A stretch of DNA of 6,340 bases, from assembly GCA_946481095.1 (NCBI GenBank), contig CAMLML010000130.1, positions 1 through 6,340 on the forward strand. The letters run 5' to 3'. The first letter of the stretch is position 1, and the number at the start of each line of letters is the position of its first letter. The DNA is from an uncultured Cellvibrio sp. Its GTDB lineage: Bacteria > Pseudomonadota > Gammaproteobacteria > Pseudomonadales > Cellvibrionaceae. Made by a program: the position numbers and the translations under genes. Of the stretch, positions 1-6,340 are shown one piece after another. The notes under the pieces were generated by a model. The model made no database searches. It was not told where the DNA came from and was given only the letters and a program-made list of their open reading frames with translations.

Positions 1-756
1 CTTCAATTAGCACTCATATTTTTAATCTTTGTCTGGAGCGGGTTTGTTCGCACCGGATTGGGGTTTGGTGGTGCAATGATGTCTTTACCTTTGTTGCTGT
101 TGGTTGATGACCGGCCTTTGGTTTATTTACCGATAATTGCGGTTCACTTGTTGGTTTTTTCTACACTGACGGTTTGGCAAAATAATCGAAAATCTTCAGA
201 ACAATCCATGGAAAAAAATTCAACGGTTGATTGGGCGTATATTAAAAAGTCCATGAAGATTATGATTATTCCCAAGCTTATTGGTGTGGCGGGTTTGTTA
301 ACTATCCCCGCGAACATTATGAGTGGGATAATTTTCAGCATTATCTCGGTTTACTCGCTTACCTATATTTTTAATAAGCCTTTTAAGAGTTCGCACCCCT
401 TGAGCGATGGAATTTTTCTCTCGCTTGGTGCTTATATCAGTGGCACGTCTTTGATTGGTGCACCGCTGATTATGACGGTGTATATGGTGCATGTCGCACG
501 CGAAAAATTGCGCGATACTTTGTTCGTTCTTTGGTTTATTTTAGTCAGTATCAAAATGTGTGCATTTCTAATTGCAGGCATTGATTTACAGTTGGAGGCT
601 CATGTGTGGTTGTTGCCTGCTACAGCAATTGGACACTATTTTGGTTTGAAATTTCATGCGCGTTTACTCAAGGCAGATCCGGTAGTTTTTTACCGGGTGA
701 TTGGCAGTGCACTACTCTTTGTCAGTGCTTTTGGTTTGGCTTCGTTTTACTGGTAA
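1..756 (+). CDS. TauE/SafE-family membrane permease, 5' end cut by window edge
   Basis: This is a predicted inner-membrane transporter of the TSUP (TauE/SafE, Pfam TauE) family. Members export or import small sulfur-containing or organic anions such as sulfite or sulfoacetate; the substrate cannot be told from sequence. The frame is open from base 1 to the TAA at 754-756 (251 codons), so the start lies outside the window. The usual family length is about 250-270 residues and the first membrane helix is already present, so probably only a few residues are missing. The TTG at 58 falls inside the first conserved motif and is not the start. The protein is strongly hydrophobic with about eight likely membrane segments. 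The first-half signature is at residues 15-31 (G-F-V-R-T-G-L-G-F-G-G, then S-L-P-L). The matching second-half signature is at about 147-155 (S-G-T-S-L-I-G-A-P), where GAP replaces the more common GPP. A polar loop lies at about residues 60-85. The next gene follows after 9 bases, suggesting one transcript. The family call is firm; the substrate is unknown. Confidence 0.85.
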   Translation, partial: LQLALIFLIFVWSGFVRTGLGFGGAMMSLPLLLLVDDRPLVYLPIIAVHLLVFSTLTVWQNNRKSSEQSMEKNSTVDWAYIKKSMKIMIIPKLIGVAGLLTIPANIMSGIIFSIISVYSLTYIFNKPFKSSHPLSDGIFLSLGAYISGTSLIGAPLIMTVYMVHVAREKLRDTLFVLWFILVSIKMCAFLIAGIDLQLEAHVWLLPATAIGHYFGLKFHARLLKADPVVFYRVIGSALLFVSAFGLASFYW

Positions 757-765
757 TTGGATATT

Positions 766-1407
766 GTGAAACGCTATTCTTTAATTTCTGGCTTGTGCTT
801 GATGGCATTTACCTGTGTTGCACGAGCCGATATTGCTTCACAAAGTTGTCATTATTCCACTTACAAATGGAATGTAAATTTACGAAAAGCTGTCGAAATT
901 AAAAAGGTCAATAAGTTGAGAAGTGAATTATCGACCGCTGAGATTGATATGGTTTCCGGTTGTAGTTTATGTGAAGAAGATCAGGAGATTATTCGATTAC
1001 CTGGATTAAACGAATTTAAAGTTTGTAAAAAAGTTGCGCCTAAAATCAAATCAGTCCTTATACAATTAATTGAACAAGGCCAACCTATTCACAATGTTGT
1101 GGGTTACAGAGTGGGTATGACACGCGGCAATGTTGATGCCCAGGGAAATCGTACGCAATTCAGCAATCATTCCTTTGGTGTGGCAATCGATATCAATACT
1201 GACCAAAATGGACTGTACGACAACTGCATGCAGTGGAGTTCCAAATGTCGCCTTATCAAAGGTGGGCCATGGGATCCAGCCAACCCCGCAAGCTGGACAT
1301 CTGATTCAATCACAGTCAGGCTTTTTAAGCAGCAGGGGTTTTTATGGGGCGGTGAAATAAAGGGTCAACAAAAAGATTTCATGCATTTTTCGCCTACAGG
1401 CTATTAG
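766..1407 (+). CDS. Secreted M15-family metallopeptidase (D-Ala-D-Ala carboxypeptidase / L,D-endopeptidase type)
   Basis: This is a probable zinc peptidase that trims peptidoglycan stem peptides in the periplasm, resembling the VanY/CwlK-like M15 group (Pfam Peptidase_M15_4). I chose the GTG at 766, giving 213 residues, because it opens directly onto a classical signal peptide: K-R, a hydrophobic core, then A-R-A before the cleavage site at D22. A TTG at 757 would add three residues. Neither start has a clear Shine-Dalgarno sequence, so translation may depend on the permease gene ending 9 bases upstream. The M15 motif S-N-H-S-F-G-V-A-I-D-I-N supplies Zn ligands H135 and D142. Near the C-terminus F-L-W-G-G-E is followed by D-F-M-H-F, giving catalytic acid D204 and third ligand H207, with the D-x-x-H spacing matching VanX E-x-x-H. 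The mature protein has six cysteines (28, 66, 69, 87, 154, 161, including a C-x-x-C), consistent with disulfides in the periplasm. The ligands are complete, so it is probably active. Exact bond specificity cannot be assigned. Confidence 0.85.
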   Translation: MKRYSLISGLCLMAFTCVARADIASQSCHYSTYKWNVNLRKAVEIKKVNKLRSELSTAEIDMVSGCSLCEEDQEIIRLPGLNEFKVCKKVAPKIKSVLIQLIEQGQPIHNVVGYRVGMTRGNVDAQGNRTQFSNHSFGVAIDINTDQNGLYDNCMQWSSKCRLIKGGPWDPANPASWTSDSITVRLFKQQGFLWGGEIKGQQKDFMHFSPTGY

Positions 1408-1601
1408 CAAATCCACTTTTGATATTCAAAATTAATTCATAGGTGGCACGCAAAATCCCGTCCTTTGTTTTGTGAGCTTTTTCCTACAAATAATACAGAT
1501 TTTCGCTAGTGTATCAGGGGTCAAGTATTGTTCTATAGTAGTCACAATGCTCAGCAGTAAGTAGCGCCAGAGGCAGGTTCCAGCGCCAATAGGAGGTGTG
1601 T
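1408..1601. other. Intergenic region upstream of the small gene
   Basis: This is a 194-base non-coding stretch that probably carries the promoter and leader of the small + strand gene. A perfect 6-base AT-only style inverted repeat (TTTTGA/TCAAAA, 3-base loop) sits at 1417-1431, just after the peptidase stop; it is too weak and lacks the GC stem and T-tract of an intrinsic terminator. A TGTGA half-site lies at 1471-1475 within an imperfect palindrome (1469-1490). A lone -10-like TATAGT occurs at 1534-1539, but I find no convincing -35 at the right distance. The heptamer AGCGCCA occurs twice, at 1563-1569 and 1582-1588, just before the ribosome binding site. No tRNA, riboswitch or other RNA structure was recognised. 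Confidence 0.5.
1591..1596 (+). promoter_or_regulatory. Strong Shine-Dalgarno sequence of the small gene
   Basis: AGGAGG, a full match to the anti-Shine-Dalgarno core, ends five bases before the ATG at 1602. It fixes the start there. The in-frame GTG at 1596 overlaps the ribosome binding site itself and so cannot be the start. It is by far the strongest ribosome binding site seen in the window. Confidence 0.85.
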
Positions 1602-1781
1602 ATGTCATTGATTGAACACGATATTGAAATTATTCGTCAGGTAAGGCGTCTGTGTTTGCAACAGCGTTTTGAAGAAGCTCTGGATGAAGCATGGAAAATA
1701 GAGGACTCTGAAACACGTCAAACTTTATTGGCAATATGTAATTCGTTTGTGCGTTCAAAGTTCAAGGACAAGGTTGCCTGA
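1602..1781 (+). CDS. Small conserved-looking hypothetical protein, 59 residues
   Basis: I do not recognise a family. The start is the ATG at 1602, placed five bases after a perfect AGGAGG, and the gene ends at TGA 1779-1781. The product is a soluble, charged, almost entirely helix-compatible protein without signal peptide or membrane segment. Residues about 5-30 (many E, R and Q, with R-Q-V-R-R, then F-E-E-A-L-D-E-A-W-K-I) and about 34-57 (E-T-R-Q-T-L-L-A-I-C-N-S-F-V-R-S-K-F) look like two amphipathic helices joined by a short E-D-S turn. The A-L-x-x-A-x-x-I spacing recalls a TPR-like helical hairpin, but one hairpin is not enough to assign that fold. There are two cysteines, too far apart to suggest a metal site. 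It has its own 194-base upstream region and converges on cyaA with 44 bases between the stops. The good ribosome binding site and protein-like composition argue for a real gene. A regulatory or adaptor role would be a guess. Confidence 0.7.
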   Translation: MSLIEHDIEIIRQVRRLCLQQRFEEALDEAWKIEDSETRQTLLAICNSFVRSKFKDKVA

Positions 1782-1825
1782 ACATATTCGTTATACAGAC
1801 CCTTCCAGTAAAAGTTAGCACTGCA
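1782..1825. other. 44-base gap between convergent genes, no clear terminator
   Basis: The small + strand gene and the - strand cyaA end face to face here. I see only a weak 4-base inverted repeat (ACTG/CAGT, 1820-1832), running into the cyaA 3' end, and no GC-rich stem followed by a T-tract on either strand. Transcription from both sides may run into the opposing gene, or end by a Rho-dependent route; that is inference. Confidence 0.4.
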
Positions 1826-4675
1826 TTACAGTAAACGAAATGCTCTGTTGATCTTTTCTTCCAATTCCATTTTCATTTGCCAAAATTCAATTAACTGTAA
1901 ACCCTGTTGGGGGTTGTGGTGAGAGATATCCAGATCGGTGATGTAACATGGGTAAACATCACCAGCTTTACGGTGTTGTTTAATATAAGCAGCAACCTGA
2001 TTGAATATAGATTCTCCATGAAGATAGGTTGAAAATTCCTGTTCATTACAATAGATCAAATAACGGGTGTGGCTATTTTCATCAAGCTCAACAAACACTT
2101 TAATGCTGAATTGCGGCAATTGCTTGTATTGAACCTCAATATTTCTTGATTCTATTCGCCAATCCGATTGTTCAGATTTGAGTTGCGAATGTTTAGCCAG
2201 AATTTCATAGCAACCCAGTGTGGGTAAGTTGTGGGTGTTATCTACTTCGAATTCCAGTTTATTCATTAGAACTTGCAAAAAATAACATAGAGGGCGCAGT
2301 AAACTTGCCAGTGAGTAGAATGGGCATGAATGAAAAGAAAGTGATCCTTTGTCATCTAATAAGTACACATCGGCATGTTGATGGTGTATTTGATAAAAAA
2401 GTTGTACCGCGTTTGTTGAATAGAGCTGCAGTATTTGCGCAACAGGTGTTTTGCGAAGAGCAAAAGGATCTATAAATAATTTTCCGGGTTTTGATCTGGG
2501 TAATCCCAGATGTTTTAATAGCTGGGTAAGAGAAGGTGTTCGAAAAACGGGTTGCTGATTGGTTAGTGGCGAGTCGATAATAATAAACTCATCGGCTAAT
2601 TCAAATAGAAATCGTGGGTTTGATTGTGATGACGCAAAAAAACAAAAATGAAATTGTTTCCATAATTCTTCAAGCCGTTGTGCAATCAAATTACCTTTAC
2701 CTGTATTGAAACAGCGAAAATGCATAATGGGAAAGCTGAATCCTTGTTTGCCTATCAGTTGCAAATAATATTGCATGAGTTGGACCAATGCATCCCGCTC
2801 AAAATGACGACAAATAATTTCGCCCCATGAGTTGATATAAATGCACTCAAGATTATGAACCAGATTTTCTTTGAATCCACTATAGCCCAGGGCATCATTG
2901 CGATTGCTGATTAAATGCAGCCCCTTTTTTTGTAACTCGGATTGGGGGTCAATACCGAAGTTGGCGATAATCAAAAACTGCGTAATGTAAGCGGGTGCAT
3001 GAAACGCTTGATGATCAATCCCTGCATGTTTTTCGGGTAACCATTGTTTAATGCTGGTGAGTAATTGATGTTGTGAAAAATTGACACGAAATTGATGTGA
3101 ACTGAAATGTAAACGGGTTGACTGATCAATTAATCGATTCACATAACACCAGAATAATAACTCAATTAATTGTGACGAATGTTTAAGTCTTTGATCGGTA
3201 TTATGTAGTTTGGGATCAAGATTGGTTACAGACCATGATCCGCTGTTTTCATGTTGTTGTACAAAAAATAATTCGGCCTCTGTCAGATTTGATGAAATAC
3301 CGGGGTTAATATAATTGACTTTTCCTGCACGTCGCTCAAATGCTGCATAAAGTTTACGACCGAGAATGGTAAGTTGATCACGACTAATAGCAGCATTTAT
3401 TCCCAGTTGATTATGCAGATCATTTAACAGTTGATAGGAATGACTTAATTCATTAACCAATAATTTATGTTCCTCAACGACCAGATCCGCTTTCCATTCC
3501 GGGCGATTATCTAATTGTTGCAGTTTTGGCGAATCCCAGAGCCATGCATTCACCATATTGTTAAGTAAGTCTGTTTGCCAGGATTTACGTAAGTCCTTTG
3601 ATAAATTGCGATTAACTTTGAAATAAAAACAACGTCTTGCCAATTCGAGACGCTCATGATTGTTAACAGATAATAAATAATCTTCTATCCGCTGATAAAT
3701 GAAGACATAAGGATCCAGTTTGTCTGCATCAGTAACACCTGAATAAACAGCGTGTTTGAAATTCAATGCCAAGGGTTGACCAAGTGGTGAGTGTCGTTGC
3801 GTGGCATATATTTCCAGCAATAACAATTTCAAAACAGACTTGTAAGGTGATTCGATGGCTTTATAAAGTTGCCAAATACCTGCACCTAAATATTCTTCGG
3901 CAGGAATATTAGGAATGCCACCGAAATCAATAACATCAACTGTTTTAATAAAACGCTTATCCAGTAATGTTTTGGCAAAAAAATCGTAATCCATTTCTCT
4001 TTCTGTTGGTACAAACCACCAGAGAGGAACCTTGCCTGCTAACCATAATGCAGTTCGATAAAACTCATCCAATAATAAATAATACTGTGCTGTGCCACTG
4101 GCTTCACTATTGAATGCAAGGTTTGGCTCGGTACGAAAAGCATCACTTTGCATCAAAAAACAATGCATGGTCAGATGAATGTTTTTAGAGGCCCATTCTG
4201 TAATCAGATCTGCTTTGTGCTGCAAGCTTTCATGTTGTGATGATGAAAGGTCAACTTTATGGCAAATCCATAAATCCAGATCACTGATTTCATTTTGGGC
4301 GATACTGCCCGGGCTGCCCATAACAAATAAAGCTTCAATTGCCATTTGTTTAAAATTGATTTCTTTTTGGAAATGAAACGTGCGCGCGAAATTTTTTGCC
4401 AGTTGAATATCGGATTTTTGAGGTGTGTAGTGCAATACACCGCAAGGAACCTGATTCGAAATATAACCCGGCAACATAGGGTGGTTCACATGAAATAATA
4501 AGGGAATTAATTTAAGAAATTGTTGTTGCCTTTCGGTCATGGCTTGCAGGCTGCGTTCAAAGCGAGTCTGGTTAATTTGCAAAAAACGCTGACGCAGAAA
4601 ATTTAATTGTTTTCTATCTATACCCTCTTCTATGTGTTGGGTATCAATCGGTAGATTATTGATCAGTTTTAGCAT
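1826..4675 (-). CDS. cyaA: Class I adenylate cyclase
   Basis: This enzyme makes cyclic AMP from ATP in the cytoplasm, the signal read by CRP/Vfr-type regulators. The family is clear along its length. The N-terminal catalytic domain has H-P-x-L/M-P-G-Y at about 65-71. The nucleotidyltransferase-fold motif G-S at 120-121 leads to S-D-L-D-L-W, with metal-binding D132 and D134. L-L-L-D-E-F-Y-R-T-A is at about 200-209, S-P-Y-K-S-V-L-K-L-L-L-L-E at 276-288, R-R-C-F-Y-F-K at 347-353 and G-R-K-L-Y-A-A-F-E at 439-447. In the C-terminal half N-S-W-G-E at about 615-619 matches the E. coli N-S-W-N-E segment. The length is 949 residues, about 100 more than the 848 of E. coli CyaA. The extra length lies mainly in the C-terminal half, which ends with Y-P-C-Y-I-T-D-L-D-I-S (about 908-918) and a charged helix. 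The start is the ATG at 4673-4675, supported by a ribosome binding site and by family N-terminal similarity. An in-frame ATG at 4762 would add 29 unrelated residues inside the kinase gene. All catalytic motifs look intact. The promoter lies upstream of the kinase, outside the window. Confidence 0.95.
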   Translation of the reverse strand: MLKLINNLPIDTQHIEEGIDRKQLNFLRQRFLQINQTRFERSLQAMTERQQQFLKLIPLLFHVNHPMLPGYISNQVPCGVLHYTPQKSDIQLAKNFARTFHFQKEINFKQMAIEALFVMGSPGSIAQNEISDLDLWICHKVDLSSSQHESLQHKADLITEWASKNIHLTMHCFLMQSDAFRTEPNLAFNSEASGTAQYYLLLDEFYRTALWLAGKVPLWWFVPTEREMDYDFFAKTLLDKRFIKTVDVIDFGGIPNIPAEEYLGAGIWQLYKAIESPYKSVLKLLLLEIYATQRHSPLGQPLALNFKHAVYSGVTDADKLDPYVFIYQRIEDYLLSVNNHERLELARRCFYFKVNRNLSKDLRKSWQTDLLNNMVNAWLWDSPKLQQLDNRPEWKADLVVEEHKLLVNELSHSYQLLNDLHNQLGINAAISRDQLTILGRKLYAAFERRAGKVNYINPGISSNLTEAELFFVQQHENSGSWSVTNLDPKLHNTDQRLKHSSQLIELLFWCYVNRLIDQSTRLHFSSHQFRVNFSQHQLLTSIKQWLPEKHAGIDHQAFHAPAYITQFLIIANFGIDPQSELQKKGLHLISNRNDALGYSGFKENLVHNLECIYINSWGEIICRHFERDALVQLMQYYLQLIGKQGFSFPIMHFRCFNTGKGNLIAQRLEELWKQFHFCFFASSQSNPRFLFELADEFIIIDSPLTNQQPVFRTPSLTQLLKHLGLPRSKPGKLFIDPFALRKTPVAQILQLYSTNAVQLFYQIHHQHADVYLLDDKGSLSFHSCPFYSLASLLRPLCYFLQVLMNKLEFEVDNTHNLPTLGCYEILAKHSQLKSEQSDWRIESRNIEVQYKQLPQFSIKVFVELDENSHTRYLIYCNEQEFSTYLHGESIFNQVAAYIKQHRKAGDVYPCYITDLDISHHNPQQGLQLIEFWQMKMELEEKINRAFRLL

Positions 4676-6340
4676 TTTCAAATTCCTTCTTCTTACTACG
4701 AACAATATCAAACAATGTTCGGTAGAGTAGCTCCGGATTAACCGGTTTGGTGAGATAACCATTCATACCGGCAAGCATACAGCGTTCACGATCACCGCGA
4801 AGAGCTTGTGCTGTAACTGCAATAATTGGAATCTTGGCGTGAATATCACCCGCACGAATAATTTCGGTTGCCTGGATGCCATTCATTTCCGGCATTTCCA
4901 GATCCATTAAAATAGCATCAAATGTTGTTTGGCTATCCGTCAATATTTTCACTGCTTCCAGACCGTTGGATGCAATTTGATATTGGATTTTTTTCTTGCG
5001 CAGAATGCCTTTAAATACTTGCTGATTGACAATATTGTCTTCTGCAACCAGCACACATAATTTTTCCAGTTCGGTTGATATGTCTGTGTTGGGATCATTT
5101 GACCTGGTTAATAAATCAAGTTCTGGATTTTGAATAATCGATTGTGTGATGGCTTCAAACAAGCGCGATTCACTGATTGGCTTACTCAGGTAATCATCAA
5201 TTAATTGTGCGGAATCGGCAGCTTGGTAAATTTCATCTCTTTGTAGTGCAGATATTAGATAAATGACAGGAATTTTTTGCAATTGGTGGGATTTTTTAAC
5301 CAGAGATGTCAGCTCCAGTCCATCCATTTGCGGCATACGATAATCGACCAGAATAAAATGAAAGGGTTCACCCCTTACATCTGCCCTGCAGATTTTATCC
5401 CAGGCAGTCTGCGCGTTATCTGTTTCATCAACCTGTAGTTGAATACTACGTGCGGTACTGGCAATAATTGTCCGTGCAATATTATTGTCGTCAACAACCA
5501 ATACACGTAACGATTGCAAATTGCGCGGTTTTTCCAGTATTGATTTTTCACCCAATCGACTGGGTTCGAAATAGACCCTGAACTCAACCCGGGTTCCCCG
5601 ATTAAGCGTTGAATCAATAGTCAAATGGCCTTGCATTAATTGAATGAGATGATTGCAGATTTGAATACCGGATGTTTGCTCTCTGGATTCCAGATCACGA
5701 TAAATACTGATTTTTTGTTGTATATTCTCAAGCGTTTCCGGACAAATTCCGACACCCTTGTCTTCAATAATAAATTGCAAGCAAATATTTTTATTGCTAT
5801 CGGCAACACGATTAACTTGTACATAAACTTCGTCGGTAATGCCATGTTGAAAACCGTTATTGATAAAGTGATTAAGAATTTGACTGAGTCGTGATGCATC
5901 GCCACGTAAAAACTGCGGTACACCTTGTGCTATATCAAAATGAATACGCACACGCCTGTGCAAAGCACTGACTTCAAAAATACGCGATATTTTTTCAAAT
6001 ACCTGAATTAAATCGAAATGCGTATTTTCCAGGATCACACTGCCGGATTCCACTTTTGAAAAATCCAATAACTGATTAATAATTTGCAAAAGCGAATCAG
6101 CAGCGGTGTTCAGGCTTTGCAAATAACTTTGTTGTTGTTCATCCAGACGAGAGTCTTTGAGTAAATAACCTATACCAATGATCGCGTTCATCGGCGTGCG
6201 AATTTCATGGCTGACCCTTGCTAAAAATTCACTCTTGATATTGTTTGCCCTTTCCGCCTGGGCTTTGGCACTGATCAATTCGTCGTGGCGTTGGATAAAA
6301 TCGGTTATATCGGTATTCACACCCACACAACGCCAGGCAC
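4656..6340 (-). CDS. Hybrid sensor histidine kinase with two receiver domains (5' part outside window)
   Basis: This is the C-terminal part of a hybrid two-component kinase; the frame stays open to the right edge, so its sensor region is missing. Residue numbers count from the GTG at 6326, which is only a reference point. The preceding codons read A-W-R-C, and with V-G-V-N-T-D-I-T they form the usual end of a PAS/PAC domain, so a PAS sensor lies just outside. A short coiled linker (11-30) leads to HisKA with phospho-acceptor H40 in S-H-E-I-R-T-P-M-N. The HATPase domain follows, with N box N152/N156 and G1 box D189-K-G-V-G. Its G2 box is eroded (E-Q-T-S-G-I at 216-221 in place of G-T-G-L-G-L). 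REC1 (about 273-395) has D279/D280, phospho-acceptor D328, S359 and K382. REC2 (about 423-543) has E429/D430, D475, T505 and K527. Both receivers are complete. There is no Hpt domain, so a separate phosphotransfer protein is expected if it relays. The stop lies 20 bases inside cyaA, implying one operon. The signal sensed is unknown. Confidence 0.92.
   Translation of the reverse strand, partial: AWRCVGVNTDITDFIQRHDELISAKAQAERANNIKSEFLARVSHEIRTPMNAIIGIGYLLKDSRLDEQQQSYLQSLNTAADSLLQIINQLLDFSKVESGSVILENTHFDLIQVFEKISRIFEVSALHRRVRIHFDIAQGVPQFLRGDASRLSQILNHFINNGFQHGITDEVYVQVNRVADSNKNICLQFIIEDKGVGICPETLENIQQKISIYRDLESREQTSGIQICNHLIQLMQGHLTIDSTLNRGTRVEFRVYFEPSRLGEKSILEKPRNLQSLRVLVVDDNNIARTIIASTARSIQLQVDETDNAQTAWDKICRADVRGEPFHFILVDYRMPQMDGLELTSLVKKSHQLQKIPVIYLISALQRDEIYQAADSAQLIDDYLSKPISESRLFEAITQSIIQNPELDLLTRSNDPNTDISTELEKLCVLVAEDNIVNQQVFKGILRKKKIQYQIASNGLEAVKILTDSQTTFDAILMDLEMPEMNGIQATEIIRAGDIHAKIPIIAVTAQALRGDRERCMLAGMNGYLTKPVNPELLYRTLFDIVRSKKKEFENAKTDQ
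4684..4688 (-). promoter_or_regulatory. Ribosome binding site of cyaA inside the kinase gene
   Basis: Read on the - strand this is AAGGA, eight bases before the cyaA ATG. It lies within the final codons of the upstream hybrid kinase. It decides the start at 4675 rather than the more distant in-frame ATG at 4762. Ribosomes finishing the kinase terminate 20 bases into cyaA, a geometry that favours translational coupling. Confidence 0.7.

Noticed and set aside
1417..1431. Inverted repeat TTTTGA/TCAAAA after the peptidase gene as a terminator
   Set aside because: The stem is AT-rich and only six base pairs long, with a three-base loop and no following T-tract, so it is not a credible intrinsic terminator.
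1534..1539. TATAGT as a sigma-70 -10 element of the small gene
   Set aside because: It matches five of six consensus bases, but there is no acceptable -35 hexamer 16-18 bases upstream and no extended -10, so it is noted only as part of the intergenic description.
1521..1547. A flagellar sigma-28-like promoter starting TCAAGT before the small gene
   Set aside because: The upstream half resembles the -35 element, but the -10 position (AGTCACAA) matches GCCGATAA poorly, so I do not support it.
2218..2475. Open frame of 85 codons on the + strand inside cyaA
   Set aside because: It lies antisense to a clear, conserved reading frame and its translation has no recognisable motif. It is best explained as a shadow of the cyaA coding sequence.
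4676..4762. An upstream in-frame ATG at 4762 that would extend CyaA by 29 residues
   Set aside because: The extra residues lie wholly inside the second receiver domain of the kinase and do not look like a CyaA N-terminus. The ATG at 4675 has a suitable AAGGA at 8 bases and begins where family similarity begins.
5636..5923. Overlapping open frames on both strands inside the kinase gene
   Set aside because: They fall within the HATPase coding region, whose frame is supported by domain motifs. The alternative translations show no domain features.
1..6340. CRISPR arrays, tRNA genes, insertion sequences or a defence/phage system
   Set aside because: No regularly spaced repeats, cloverleaf-like sequence, transposase or terminal repeats were seen. 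All long frames are accounted for by transport, cell-wall and signalling genes.

Overview
The window looks like a chromosomal segment from a gammaproteobacterium of moderately low GC content (about 40% by eye). The main support is a class I adenylate cyclase (CyaA type), a family typical of Gammaproteobacteria. Its C-terminal end looks more like the Pseudomonas/Cellvibrio side than the enteric enzymes, but that placement comes from memory of the family and is tentative. I see no phage, transposon, CRISPR or RNA gene. Coding density is high.

Left part, + strand: a TauE/SafE-family membrane permease, cut by the left edge but probably lacking only a few residues, runs to 756. After a gap of only 9 bases comes a secreted, cysteine-containing M15-type metallopeptidase (probably a peptidoglycan peptidase), 766-1407. 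A 194-base gap (1408-1601) then leads to a 59-residue protein of unknown function (1602-1781) with a near-perfect Shine-Dalgarno sequence. The gap holds a possible CRP-like half-palindrome and a short direct repeat.

Right part, - strand: a hybrid sensor histidine kinase (end of PAS, HisKA, HATPase, REC, REC) enters from beyond the right edge and ends at 4656. The cyaA gene (4675 down to 1826) starts inside the last 20 bases of the kinase gene, with its own ribosome binding site within the kinase coding sequence. The two are therefore almost certainly co-transcribed and probably translationally coupled. The layout suggests that a phosphorelay sensor and cAMP synthesis are regulated together, but a direct functional link is inference. 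The cyaA operon converges on the small gene with only 44 bases between the stops and no clear terminator.

No wholly new system is evident. The points most worth a second look are the kinase-cyaA coupling, the eroded ATP-lid/G2 region of the kinase, and the unassigned 59-residue protein.
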